Source: a bacterium
GTDB taxonomy: Bacteria; Cyanobacteriota; Vampirovibrionia; Gastranaerophilales; Gastranaerophilaceae
Assembly: GCA_017626055.1 (NCBI GenBank)
Contig: JAGAJM010000019.1
Coordinates: 1 to 33,285, forward strand
Direction of reading: 5' to 3'
Length of the DNA stretch: 33,285 bases
Below are positions 7,128 through 14,820 of this stretch, piece after piece. Numbering within the stretch: position 1 is the first letter of the stretch; the number at the start of each line of letters is the position of its first letter. A program made the position numbers and the translations under genes. Below the pieces are notes generated by a model. That model ran no database searches and was not told the DNA's origin. It saw only the letters and a program-made list of their open reading frames with translations.

Positions 7128-8520
7128 TATCGTGTGCTTCTACCTCAGCTGGAACTTCTTTATGAATACCAGCCTGCTCATTTAATTTGTCTATTTTAGT
7201 ATCAATTTTTTCAATTTGTTTTTGCTTTTTATCAATCAATTTTTGAGTCTTTTCTATATCTTTATTAGTTTGATCAATCAAATACTGCTTATATTTAGCT
7301 TGTAAGTCAGGACTCTCAACATTACCAGATAACGAACGTAACTTCTTATAATCTCTAAATTCATCTTTAAAATCACGTTCAAGCCCTTTTACTGTAAGCT
7401 CATAGTCTTCTTCAATTTGTTTTATAACTTGTTTTCGTTGTTTTTTATACTCTTTTCGCATTTTTTTAGCTCGCTTAACTTGTAGTTCTTTTTCTTTTTC
7501 AACAACGTCGTAATCTTCAATTCCATCTTGAACAATTTTATAACCATTTATACTAACTTCTGGCATATAATTTTTGTCAAAAGAAATCAAACGAGATTGA
7601 TTACCTAAAATATCCACGCTCCAAGTACCTAAAAATACTGGTTTTTTACCAGTGTACCCAAAAGCTTGCACTAAAACTTTGTTTGGATCATTCTTAGCAA
7701 ACCCTAAAGGGTAGATATCCCAACGTTTTTCATCAAGATTCATTGCCATATATTCTTCCCAGAAATATACAACAGCATCTCGAATTTCGAACAAATCGTA
7801 ATCAACATTGTTCTTGAAATCATAAACATAAATAGAAGTTTGCCAAATTCCATCTTCTCTACTACCGATTTTTTGCTTCACAAGTAACTTACTACCATCT
7901 GGAGTAAAATCAACTGGAGTAAGGGTTCTAAATGCTGCATAATTATCAATCGTTTTATCGGTTGTCATAATCGGGTCGGGAAGTTTTTTTGCAGTATTTG
8001 CTTTTAATATTTTATTTAAGTTAGTATCACCATCAACAAGCGGAATAACAAACAAATCACACGCAACAGATGCACTATTTGTATAATAATAAACCGCAGG
8101 ATAAACCATCATAGAAAAATCTGGAGAAACGATACCTTGAGCATTAACTTGACGTTTCAAATACAAACGTTTACCCAAAGAAATCTCAGCAGATCCTGGA
8201 GGATCATTATATTTAACAATTCTGTATAATGGTTTTGGTACATATTTAAAATCAGATGGGGTCTGAAATTTCGGGATATCAATTTCCAAGTTAGATTTAT
8301 CTTTATATTCAGATAATGTTTCATACTGATCAACAGTCATATAACCTGATGGCGTAATGTTATAAATCTTACCTCTCATATCCTTTTTCGCATCATCCTT
8401 CAAAACTTCATACTGATGCTTTAACTCACGAGAACGTAAATCTTTATTCTTTGCCTCTGTCTCAAGCAAATTACCTCCTACAAATAGGACAATTATAAGA
8501 ATAAAGAACTTTCTAAGCAT
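7114..8520 (-). CDS. Secreted protein with C-terminal coiled coil, third gene of a two-component operon
   Basis: This 468-residue protein of unknown function has a signal peptide cut near Ala23 (LLETEA). Residues about 100-340 contain repeated beta-strand segments with phrases such as VSPDFSMMVYPAVYYY and FTPDGSKLLVKQ, reminiscent of TolB/WD-like propeller blades; this is a weak resemblance only. Residues about 345-455 form a long, highly charged Lys/Glu/Gln coiled coil. The start codon follows the response regulator stop by 12 bases, so it is cotranscribed with the kinase and regulator. It may be the output or a sensor accessory of that system (inference). Its 3' end overlaps the GIY-YIG gene by 14 bases. 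Confidence 0.82.
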   Translation of the reverse strand: MLRKFFILIIVLFVGGNLLETEAKNKDLRSRELKHQYEVLKDDAKKDMRGKIYNITPSGYMTVDQYETLSEYKDKSNLEIDIPKFQTPSDFKYVPKPLYRIVKYNDPPGSAEISLGKRLYLKRQVNAQGIVSPDFSMMVYPAVYYYTNSASVACDLFVIPLVDGDTNLNKILKANTAKKLPDPIMTTDKTIDNYAAFRTLTPVDFTPDGSKLLVKQKIGSREDGIWQTSIYVYDFKNNVDYDLFEIRDAVVYFWEEYMAMNLDEKRWDIYPLGFAKNDPNKVLVQAFGYTGKKPVFLGTWSVDILGNQSRLISFDKNYMPEVSINGYKIVQDGIEDYDVVEKEKELQVKRAKKMRKEYKKQRKQVIKQIEEDYELTVKGLERDFKDEFRDYKKLRSLSGNVESPDLQAKYKQYLIDQTNKDIEKTQKLIDKKQKQIEKIDTKIDKLNEQAGIHKEVPAEVEAHDTTES

Positions 8521-8532
8521 TTTTAACCAACC

Positions 8533-9207
8533 TTAAACTAAACCATCTTTCATCGCTGTTGCAACAGCTTTAGAACGAGTTTTTACATAAAGTTTTTGCA
8601 AAATATTGTGAACGTGAGTTTTTGTTGTTGCAATTGTAATAACTAACTTTTTAGAAATTTGTGGATTTTTCAAACCTTCAACAAGCAACGCTAAAACTTC
8701 CATTTCACGTTCGGTCAAGCCATACAAATTTTTACCTTTTTGGTAGTTAATACCGCCAGATTTTGCTTCCTGCTGGCTATTTTTACGGATATTAGAAAGT
8801 ACAACACGAGCAATAGCAGGGTCTAACCAACCCACTCCTTCACTAACTGCTTGAATAGCAGAAATTGTTTGTTCTGAAGTTGCTCCTTTTGTAATATAAC
8901 CATCAGCGCCAGCAGCAAATGAATCTAAAATATCATCTTCATTATCTCTTGATGTATTCATAAGAACTTTAATTTCTGGCATTGAATTTTTAATCTTACG
9001 AGTAGCTTCAATACCATCAATAGTAGGTAACCCAATGTCCATAATTACAAGGTCAGGCTTTAAATCTAAGGCTTGTTCGACACCTTCTAAACCATCTGAA
9101 GCTGTACCTAAAACTTCAATACCATCATGATTAGATAGAGCGAAAGACAACCCCATTCTTGTCATATCATGATCTTCAATTATCGTAACCTTAATACTTT
9201 TAGACAT
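8533..9207 (-). CDS. NarL/FixJ-type response regulator (REC + LuxR HTH)
   Basis: This is a DNA-binding response regulator of about 224 residues. The receiver domain has acidic EDHD near 11-14, phosphoacceptor Asp57 in LVIMDIGLP, Thr/Ser at 85-86 and Lys107 in YITKG. The C-terminal LuxR-type HTH begins at LTEREMEVLALLVEG and has ISKKLVITIATTKTHVHNILQKL as its helix-turn-helix. I choose the ATG at 9207 because AAGGTGG sits five bases upstream. A GTG at 9216 in frame would overlap that Shine-Dalgarno. The kinase gene upstream ends at 9220, making a sensor-regulator pair, and the secreted coiled-coil protein follows. The target promoters are unknown. Confidence 0.96.
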   Translation of the reverse strand: MSKSIKVTIIEDHDMTRMGLSFALSNHDGIEVLGTASDGLEGVEQALDLKPDLVIMDIGLPTIDGIEATRKIKNSMPEIKVLMNTSRDNEDDILDSFAAGADGYITKGATSEQTISAIQAVSEGVGWLDPAIARVVLSNIRKNSQQEAKSGGINYQKGKNLYGLTEREMEVLALLVEGLKNPQISKKLVITIATTKTHVHNILQKLYVKTRSKAVATAMKDGLV

Positions 9208-9219
9208 CTTAACCACCTT

Positions 9220-10800
9220 TTATACTCTTGATTCTGCTACGACATCAGTAAGCAGAAACGAAAATTCACTACCTTTATTTACTTTACTTTCAACCCAAAT
9301 TTTACCACCATGAGCTTCAATAATTTGTCTAGACAAATACAAGCCCAGACCAGTACCAGTTGAACGTTTTTTACTTGTACCTTGAGAAAATCGCATAAAC
9401 AAATGTGGAATATCCTCTTTTGGAATACCATTTCCATTATCAACAACAGAGAATATCAAATCTCCAGATTGGGACTTAACAAGAATATCTATTGTTCCAC
9501 CTTTGTTCGTATAATTTAGTGCATTACCGCATAAATTTGTAATAACACGTTTAATCTCAGCTCTATCAGCATCAATTAACAAGTCGTCATCAACCCCACA
9601 GTGAAGATTGAATGAAATTTCTTTTTTCTTAGACAATGGTTCTAACTCATCATAACACTGAGTAACCAAGTCTTTTATATTAAATACAGTCTTACATAAA
9701 GACAACTTACCACTTTCAAACCTATAAACCTCAAGCAGAGCATTTACTAAACCTAATAAATCCTCATTACTTTGCAACATAGTAGATAACAACACTCTTT
9801 GTTGTTCACCTAAATCACCTAAAGATCCATCCAAGAAGAATTTAAGTGTTTGAATAGCTGCCAAAAGTGGAGTTCTTAAATCGTGAGTCAAGGTTGCAAT
9901 GAAGTCATCTCTTAAGCGCTCTGTTTCTTTTTGAACGCTGAAATTACGAATAACCCCAACAAATTTTTCTTCATCAGAATATTCATTGGTTAAAGATGCA
10001 AAATTTATCTCAACAGGAATATATTCTTCACTCAAGACGTTTCTAATATACAAATCTCTAACTAAGAATTCAGAATTATCGCAAGATAAACCTAAGATAG
10101 TTGATTTAACGTTTGATTTTGAAGCTTTATTGTTCAATGGATTGTCAGAATATGCAATTTCTTGAATTTTCATTTTCTGAATAGCTTCAGCTGCCATACC
10201 AACCATATTTTCGCAAGCTGGGTTTACTTGCTCAATATTACCTTGTGAATCAATAATTATAATACCATCAGCACAATAATTAATAATTCCAGACAATTTC
10301 ATATTTGCAATAGTTAATTCCTTGGTTCGTTCTGCAACAAGATCTTCTAAATGTTCAGAATATTTTGTTAATTGAGCCTTTGCTTCCTCGAGTTGAGCAA
10401 TTTTTTCTCTCAAATTTGCTAAAAGATGACTTCTTTCAATCCCATTTCTAATGTTCATGATTAAATCATCATTATCCCAAGGTTTTTCTATATACTTATA
10501 AACCCCAATTTCATTTATTGTTTTGATAGCGTTTTCTTTATCTGCATAAGCTGTAAGCAAAATCATACTTGTTTCAGGGTACAACTTTTTAGCTTCACGA
10601 AGAAACTCCAAACCATTCATTTCTGGCATTAAAAAATCAGAAATAATTAAGTCAGGAGCTTCAAGTTTTAGATATTCAATTGCCTCTAAAGGATTGTTAT
10701 AAACAATAACATCCTTAAATCCCTCGACTTTCATAAGCGTAGAAAAAGTCGAAGTCAACAATTTATCATCATCAACGTATAAAATCTTCCCTAAATCCAT
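9220..10800 (-). CDS. Hybrid sensor kinase: REC-coiled coil-PAS-HisKA-HATPase
   Basis: This 526-residue cytoplasmic histidine kinase has no membrane segment. The N-terminal receiver has DDD at 10-12, Asp55 in LIISDFLMPEMNG and Lys106 in YIEKPW. A linker coiled coil (about 125-165) leads to a PAS domain starting around LSGIINYCADGIIIIDSQG. The HisKA box is FIATLTHDLRTP with His306. The ATPase domain has its N-box at NLCGNALNYTNKGG, G1 DNGNGIP and G2 GTGLGLYLSRQI. A receiver at the N-terminus means it is probably driven by another kinase, so this is a mid-relay component. It is paired with the NarL-type regulator just downstream. Its promoter lies directly against the ATG. Confidence 0.96.
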   Translation of the reverse strand: MDLGKILYVDDDKLLTSTFSTLMKVEGFKDVIVYNNPLEAIEYLKLEAPDLIISDFLMPEMNGLEFLREAKKLYPETSMILLTAYADKENAIKTINEIGVYKYIEKPWDNDDLIMNIRNGIERSHLLANLREKIAQLEEAKAQLTKYSEHLEDLVAERTKELTIANMKLSGIINYCADGIIIIDSQGNIEQVNPACENMVGMAAEAIQKMKIQEIAYSDNPLNNKASKSNVKSTILGLSCDNSEFLVRDLYIRNVLSEEYIPVEINFASLTNEYSDEEKFVGVIRNFSVQKETERLRDDFIATLTHDLRTPLLAAIQTLKFFLDGSLGDLGEQQRVLLSTMLQSNEDLLGLVNALLEVYRFESGKLSLCKTVFNIKDLVTQCYDELEPLSKKKEISFNLHCGVDDDLLIDADRAEIKRVITNLCGNALNYTNKGGTIDILVKSQSGDLIFSVVDNGNGIPKEDIPHLFMRFSQGTSKKRSTGTGLGLYLSRQIIEAHGGKIWVESKVNKGSEFSFLLTDVVAESRV

Positions 10801-10806
10801 AATTAT

Positions 10807-10835
10807 ATATTAGGGTATTTTACATGAATAGACAA
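10807..10835 (-). promoter_or_regulatory. Promoter of the kinase-regulator operon, leaderless
   Basis: The minus strand reads TTGTCT, a 17-base spacer, TAATAT, then six bases and the ATG at 10800. Both boxes and spacing are good, and no Shine-Dalgarno is present. Confidence 0.6.
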
Positions 10836-10875
10836 ATTGTTTACAAATCCGCAATATTCTACAAATTTAGTAGAT

Positions 10876-11379
10876 TTAAGTTGAAGATTCACGTGTGGCT
10901 AATTCTCTATCAATCAAGTATAGTGCAGATTTTTCACCACCAAAAGTCTTTAGCTTAGAAATAATACGAGAAACAACATCTTCCTCTTCAATTTGTTCTT
11001 CTAAATACCAATCAATAAAATTTCGCGTTGCCAAATCACATTCCCCTTCTGTCATGTGTGCAACACAATCAATAGCTTCGGTAATAGAACGTTCATGATT
11101 GTATATCTGTTCAAAAACCTCTAAAGGACTATTCATTTCAAATTTTGGGGTTGAAATTTGAGCAAAATGAACTTGTGATTTTCGTCCTAAAATATATTCA
11201 AACAAAATCATCCCATGTTCAATTTCTTCTTTAGATTGAACTTTAGCCCAGTGAGAAAAGCCGTACAAGCCAATCTCAGAAAAATAAGCAGACATTGACA
11301 AATATAAATAAGCGGAATAAAATTCCTTGTTAATTTGTTCATTAAGTATATCTCTGATTTTATCACTTATCATCATCAT
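10876..11379 (-). CDS. ftn: Non-haem bacterial ferritin
   Basis: This 167-residue iron-storage ferritin assembles into a 24-mer shell and oxidises Fe2+ at a di-iron centre. The four-helix bundle has ligand segments LNEQINKEFYSAYLYLSM (first Glu), KEEIEHGM (Glu and His) and the later EEQIEEEDVV helix. It starts with three ATGs in a row; AAGAAAGGA directly precedes them, so the third (11373) has the best spacing. It follows desulfoferrodoxin by seven bases, giving an iron and superoxide defence operon. Iron- or peroxide-responsive control is likely, but I could not read an operator. Confidence 0.95.
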   Translation of the reverse strand: MMMISDKIRDILNEQINKEFYSAYLYLSMSAYFSEIGLYGFSHWAKVQSKEEIEHGMILFEYILGRKSQVHFAQISTPKFEMNSPLEVFEQIYNHERSITEAIDCVAHMTEGECDLATRNFIDWYLEEQIEEEDVVSRIISKLKTFGGEKSALYLIDRELATRESST

Positions 11380-11386
11380 TCCTTTC

Positions 11387-11782
11387 TTAAATTATGTTAT
11401 TTTTCCACAATCCATGAACATTACAAAACTCTAGAGCTTTTTCTAATCCAAATTTTTCTTTCAAAACCATAATTGGAGAATCTTGCGGTGAAAAATACTG
11501 TCGAGTAATTTTATTTTTTGAATCCGAAATTGTTTCGATAAACTGGATATAATGTTCTTCTACCATTGGATGAAGAGATGAACCAACTCGAACTTCTAAA
11601 CCTTGATTATCTGTTGCAACAAATACTGGAACGTGCTTTTCTCCTAATTCGGAATCTTGAGTTTTTGGTTCAAGATATTCCATAGGTTTACCACAACAAA
11701 CAAGTTCACCTACTCCGGACAAAACCACTTCAATCAAGTTTCCACACACATTACATTTATACAAATCTAATCGTTCTGTCAT
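11387..11782 (-). CDS. dfx: Desulfoferrodoxin (2Fe superoxide reductase)
   Basis: The 131-residue protein reduces superoxide to peroxide without releasing oxygen, typical of anaerobes. Centre I is the N-terminal rubredoxin-like Cys4 site (CNVCG at 10-13 and the CC pair near 29-30). Centre II has EKHVP with the catalytic Lys/His, the LHPM and EEHYIQF histidines, and the C-terminal Cys/His of FCNVHGLW. I place the start at 11782, where GAAAGGAG lies six bases upstream. The frame stays open to 12004, but that part runs antisense over the SRP RNA and has no family similarity. It is the first gene of the operon with ferritin. Confidence 0.95.
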   Translation of the reverse strand: MTERLDLYKCNVCGNLIEVVLSGVGELVCCGKPMEYLEPKTQDSELGEKHVPVFVATDNQGLEVRVGSSLHPMVEEHYIQFIETISDSKNKITRQYFSPQDSPIMVLKEKFGLEKALEFCNVHGLWKNNII

Positions 11783-11855
11783 AGTAACTCCTTTCAAAAT
11801 ACAGAATAAATTTTCAAAAAATAAATACATTGCCAAAACGTCTAATACCAAAGGG

Positions 11856-11884
11856 GTGGACTTAGAAATTTCAGCGTGTATTAT
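11856..11884 (+). promoter_or_regulatory. Probable promoter of the SRP RNA
   Basis: GTGGAC, a 17-base spacer and TATTAT end eight bases before the first paired base of the SRP RNA at 11893, the distance expected for a start point there. The -35 match is modest. Confidence 0.5.
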
Positions 11885-11892
11885 GAAATTAA

Positions 11893-12152
11893 GCCGTGCT
11901 CCACGGGGTGTTGCGAACTCTCGACTCGAAGCTAATGCGAGGTGCAGAGCCTGTTGTGAGGGCTTTATGGGTACATTGAAATTTAATATAATCGTTGATA
12001 ACAAGGGCTAAGATGGCGTAAACTTTCGAACCATGTCAGGGGGGAAACTCAGCAGCATTAAGATTGACCTTACGGGTGTTTTATTTTTTGTAGGAGAAAG
12101 TATTAAAGGACAGTATATTTATAAATTTCGATAGACAGTGGCACGGTTTTTT
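11893..12152 (+). ncRNA. ffs: Large bacterial SRP RNA (Alu + S domain)
   Basis: This is the RNA scaffold of the signal recognition particle, which with Ffh targets nascent membrane and secreted proteins. It has the conserved S-domain tip: GAACCATGTCAGG (ending 12040), AGCAGCATTAAG (from 12051), and between them GGG-GAAA-CTC, a GNRA tetraloop on a three-pair stem. The 5' block GCCGTGCTCCACGGGG (from 11893) matches the start of Bacillus-type scRNA. GCCGTGC at 11893-11899 pairs with GCACGGT at 12141-12147, closing the molecule. Further pairing is visible inside (AAATTTAATATA near 11970 with TATATTTATAAATTT near 12115). A T-rich tract at 12147-12159 ends transcription. The length of about 260 nt is close to the large type (about 270) and far from the about 100-nt 4.5S type. 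Ends are estimated. Confidence 0.88.
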
Positions 12153-12171
12153 ATTTTTTAAGGAGCTTTAT

Positions 12172-13014
12172 ATGGTAAAAAAATATTTTATACTTAACGC
12201 AAGTAACTTTGGGGTTTCTCAAGAGTATAACCAAGCCATATTAGAAGGCTATATCAATGGATTTTTAACGAGCGCAACATTATCTGCCAATGGCAATGCT
12301 TTTGATAATGCTGTTCACGACATTTTACCAGATTGTCCAAACTTAGGGATAGGGCTTCAATTAAACATTCTTACTGGAAAAGCACTTACTAATTGCTATT
12401 CAATAAAAAATCGTAATGATGAGTTTTGCCAACATCCATTATTCTTTTTTATCAATAGAAATAAAAAAGAAATTTTGGATCAAATAGAAGCTGAATTTAG
12501 AGCACAAATAGAAAAGGTAAAAGATCATACAAATATCGATCATTTGGCATCATATGGTGATATTCACGCTATACCAGAAATATTTAAAATTGTTTGTAAA
12601 TTAGCAAAAGAATACCAAATCAAATTTGTGCAATCTCATTTTGAAGATTTATATTTCATTCCAAAAATGGAAAAACATTTAAAAGCTAATTACCCACTAA
12701 ATTTATTTAAAGTAATGTTATTACAGAGTTTTACTAGAAATAATAGATTTACAATTGATAAATATGAGCTTAAAACAAACGATTTCATGCTAGGTTTGAA
12801 TTATTATGGAATGATGAGTTCAGACACAATTGAACAAGGCTTAAAAGTCTTGGATGAAGATTGTATTGTTGAAGCAGTAATTCACCCTAAAAAATACAAT
12901 AATTCAACAAAAGATTGGCATACAAGAGAATTTGGATTAACACAAAATCTAACTTTAAAGGATTCAATTTCAAGACTGGGATTTGATATTACAAACTACA
13001 AAAACATAAAATAG
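12172..13014 (+). CDS. YdjC/ChbG-fold protein with lost metal ligands
   Basis: This 280-residue protein follows the YdjC/ChbG/HpnK carbohydrate deacetylase layout: an N-terminal strand then NASNFG (9-14), ILEGYINGFLTSATL, GIGLQLNIL (60-67), a YGDIHAIP segment (128-135), and a C-terminal AVIHPK. Active family members have NADDFG, a GxHxNLT His and a DxHxHxH cluster that bind the metal. Here the Asp pair is Ser-Asn, the first His is Gln63, and the cluster reads ASYGDIH, keeping only the last His. Loss of deacetylase activity is inferred. AAGGAG lies six bases before the ATG. It follows the SRP RNA by 20 bases and abuts the next gene (TAG then ATG), so the two are cotranscribed. Confidence 0.82.
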   Translation: MVKKYFILNASNFGVSQEYNQAILEGYINGFLTSATLSANGNAFDNAVHDILPDCPNLGIGLQLNILTGKALTNCYSIKNRNDEFCQHPLFFFINRNKKEILDQIEAEFRAQIEKVKDHTNIDHLASYGDIHAIPEIFKIVCKLAKEYQIKFVQSHFEDLYFIPKMEKHLKANYPLNLFKVMLLQSFTRNNRFTIDKYELKTNDFMLGLNYYGMMSSDTIEQGLKVLDEDCIVEAVIHPKKYNNSTKDWHTREFGLTQNLTLKDSISRLGFDITNYKNIK

Positions 13015-14820
13015 ATGAAAAAACATTTTACTACATTATTTTTACTAAGCTTACTTGTTGCTTTTCTAACATTCTTAAACATTAGCAGCAAGACAAGAAC
13101 TGTACGCTCAGTAATTAGCCCAACAAAAATAATTATAGATACCAATAGTAAAAACACTCATTCCAACGAAACTTATTGTATAGATGGGATAGATGCATTT
13201 TCACTTGAATATTCAGAAGATTTTATAAATAAATATACGCAAAAATACAATTTAACCCAAAATGAATTTATCAGTCTTGGATATTTAGCTCAAGATTATG
13301 CTCAGAAAACACTTTTGAACCAAAAAGTCAGAATCAAACTTGGAACAAACGTTTCTAAGGAGTGTAAATACGCCTCAATTAGTTTAAACGGAATTGATTA
13401 CAAAAAGGCATTAGAAAATAGTGGCTTCGGGATAGTTAATGACAATATAAAAAATCTCGACAAATTCAAACATAATCTAGAATTAGCAAGAAAGTTAAAT
13501 TTGGTAATACTAAACCATCACTCAAATAAATATCATACTTTAGACTGCCCTTATGGAAATATTGCACACGATAAAGTAATATTACCGAAATCGCAACTTC
13601 CAGAAGATACAATTCCTTGCAAATTCTGCCACACAGATAAACCCAAAACTAGACTAATAAAAGATAACGATATAATAGAAATTCCAAGTATAATACAACC
13701 TTCATTGCAAATTTCAAATGGAGAAATTACAACATACATAACAGATTTCACTAGAGTATTGAAACCAACAAATACCTGCAACACAAGTGCATGCATCCGA
13801 CTTCTAAGTGAAATCGATAACTCCAATTCAACAATTGACATTGCTCTATACGGATATAGAGAAGTCCCAGAAATTACATCTGCACTAAAAAGAGCTAAAA
13901 CAAGAGGAGTGAGAATAAGGTACGTGTATGACAGTTTATACGATACGAGTAGAAACTATTACCCAGATAATGAAGTAATTGAAAAACTAGCATCATCATA
14001 TCGTTCTGATAGAAGCTCTTCTCAAACACTTAGCAATATGCTAATGCATAACAAATTTCTAATCTTTGACAATAAAACAGTTTATACAGGTTCTATGAAT
14101 TTATCATCGACAGGAACTTCAGGATTTGATATTAATAGCATAATCATTATCAAATCTAAAGAAGTTGCTAATTTATACACTAAAGAATTTGAACAGATGC
14201 TCAATGGTAAATTTCATACAGAAAAGAATATCTTTACAACTAACAGAAAATTCTTATTAGATAATAGTGACATAGAAATCTATTTTTCTCCGAAAGATAA
14301 ACCTACAAACAGAATATTAGAACTAATAAAAAATGCAAAAACCTATATCTATATTCCAACATTTTTAATAACACATAACGAAATAGCAACAGAACTTATC
14401 AACGCACATAATAGAGGGGTAGATGTTCGAATAATCATTGACGCTAATAGCGTCACAACAAGAAATACAAAACACTCCCAACTTAGAAAATCTGGTATTA
14501 TGCTAAAAACAGAAAATTACGCTGGTAAACTACACGCAAAAACTATGATTATTGATGACACATACTTCGTTTCTGGTTCTATGAATTTTTCAAATAGTGG
14601 CGCAAATAAAAATGATGAAAATCTTGTCATAATAAAAGATAAAGATATTGCAAAACTGCACAGGAACTTTTTCTTATATTTATGGACAATTATCCCAAAC
14701 AAATACTTACATAAAAACGCAAAACCAGAAAGTCCAGATTCAATAGGTTCTTGTTCTGATGGGATAGACAACAATTTTAACAATAAAACAGATAACGAAG
14801 AAGATTATTGTAAAATCTAG
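13015..14820 (+). CDS. Exported phospholipase D-family protein with SNase-like and zinc-ribbon-like segments
   Basis: This 601-residue protein has a signal or anchor helix at about 5-22. Residues about 28-150 resemble a thermonuclease (SNase) OB-fold (YCIDGIDAF, then LNGIDYKKALENSGFGIV) but lack the PE and YGR motifs with the catalytic Arg. Next is an Ada-like metal site, His174/Cys178 with Cys202/Cys205. Two PLD modules follow, each with a complete HKD motif: His345/Lys347/Asp352 and His507/Lys509/Asp514, each followed by GSMN. Two motifs per chain is the form of an active monomer. The C-terminus has a Cys-bracketed acidic DGIDNN-type motif (about residues 582-601), resembling MopE-like metal-binding repeats. 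It is likely a periplasmic or secreted nuclease or phospholipase; the substrate is unknown. It directly abuts the YdjC-like gene. Its TAG shares CTAG with the converging stop. Confidence 0.9.
   Translation: MKKHFTTLFLLSLLVAFLTFLNISSKTRTVRSVISPTKIIIDTNSKNTHSNETYCIDGIDAFSLEYSEDFINKYTQKYNLTQNEFISLGYLAQDYAQKTLLNQKVRIKLGTNVSKECKYASISLNGIDYKKALENSGFGIVNDNIKNLDKFKHNLELARKLNLVILNHHSNKYHTLDCPYGNIAHDKVILPKSQLPEDTIPCKFCHTDKPKTRLIKDNDIIEIPSIIQPSLQISNGEITTYITDFTRVLKPTNTCNTSACIRLLSEIDNSNSTIDIALYGYREVPEITSALKRAKTRGVRIRYVYDSLYDTSRNYYPDNEVIEKLASSYRSDRSSSQTLSNMLMHNKFLIFDNKTVYTGSMNLSSTGTSGFDINSIIIIKSKEVANLYTKEFEQMLNGKFHTEKNIFTTNRKFLLDNSDIEIYFSPKDKPTNRILELIKNAKTYIYIPTFLITHNEIATELINAHNRGVDVRIIIDANSVTTRNTKHSQLRKSGIMLKTENYAGKLHAKTMIIDDTYFVSGSMNFSNSGANKNDENLVIIKDKDIAKLHRNFFLYLWTIIPNKYLHKNAKPESPDSIGSCSDGIDNNFNNKTDNEEDYCKI

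Noticed and set aside
9208..9216. GTG start of the response regulator
   Set aside because: The GTG is itself part of the AAGGTGG Shine-Dalgarno for the ATG at 9207.
11783..12004. N-terminal extension of desulfoferrodoxin by 74 codons
   Set aside because: It runs antisense over the SRP RNA and its promoter, matches nothing in the family, and a good Shine-Dalgarno marks the ATG at 11782.
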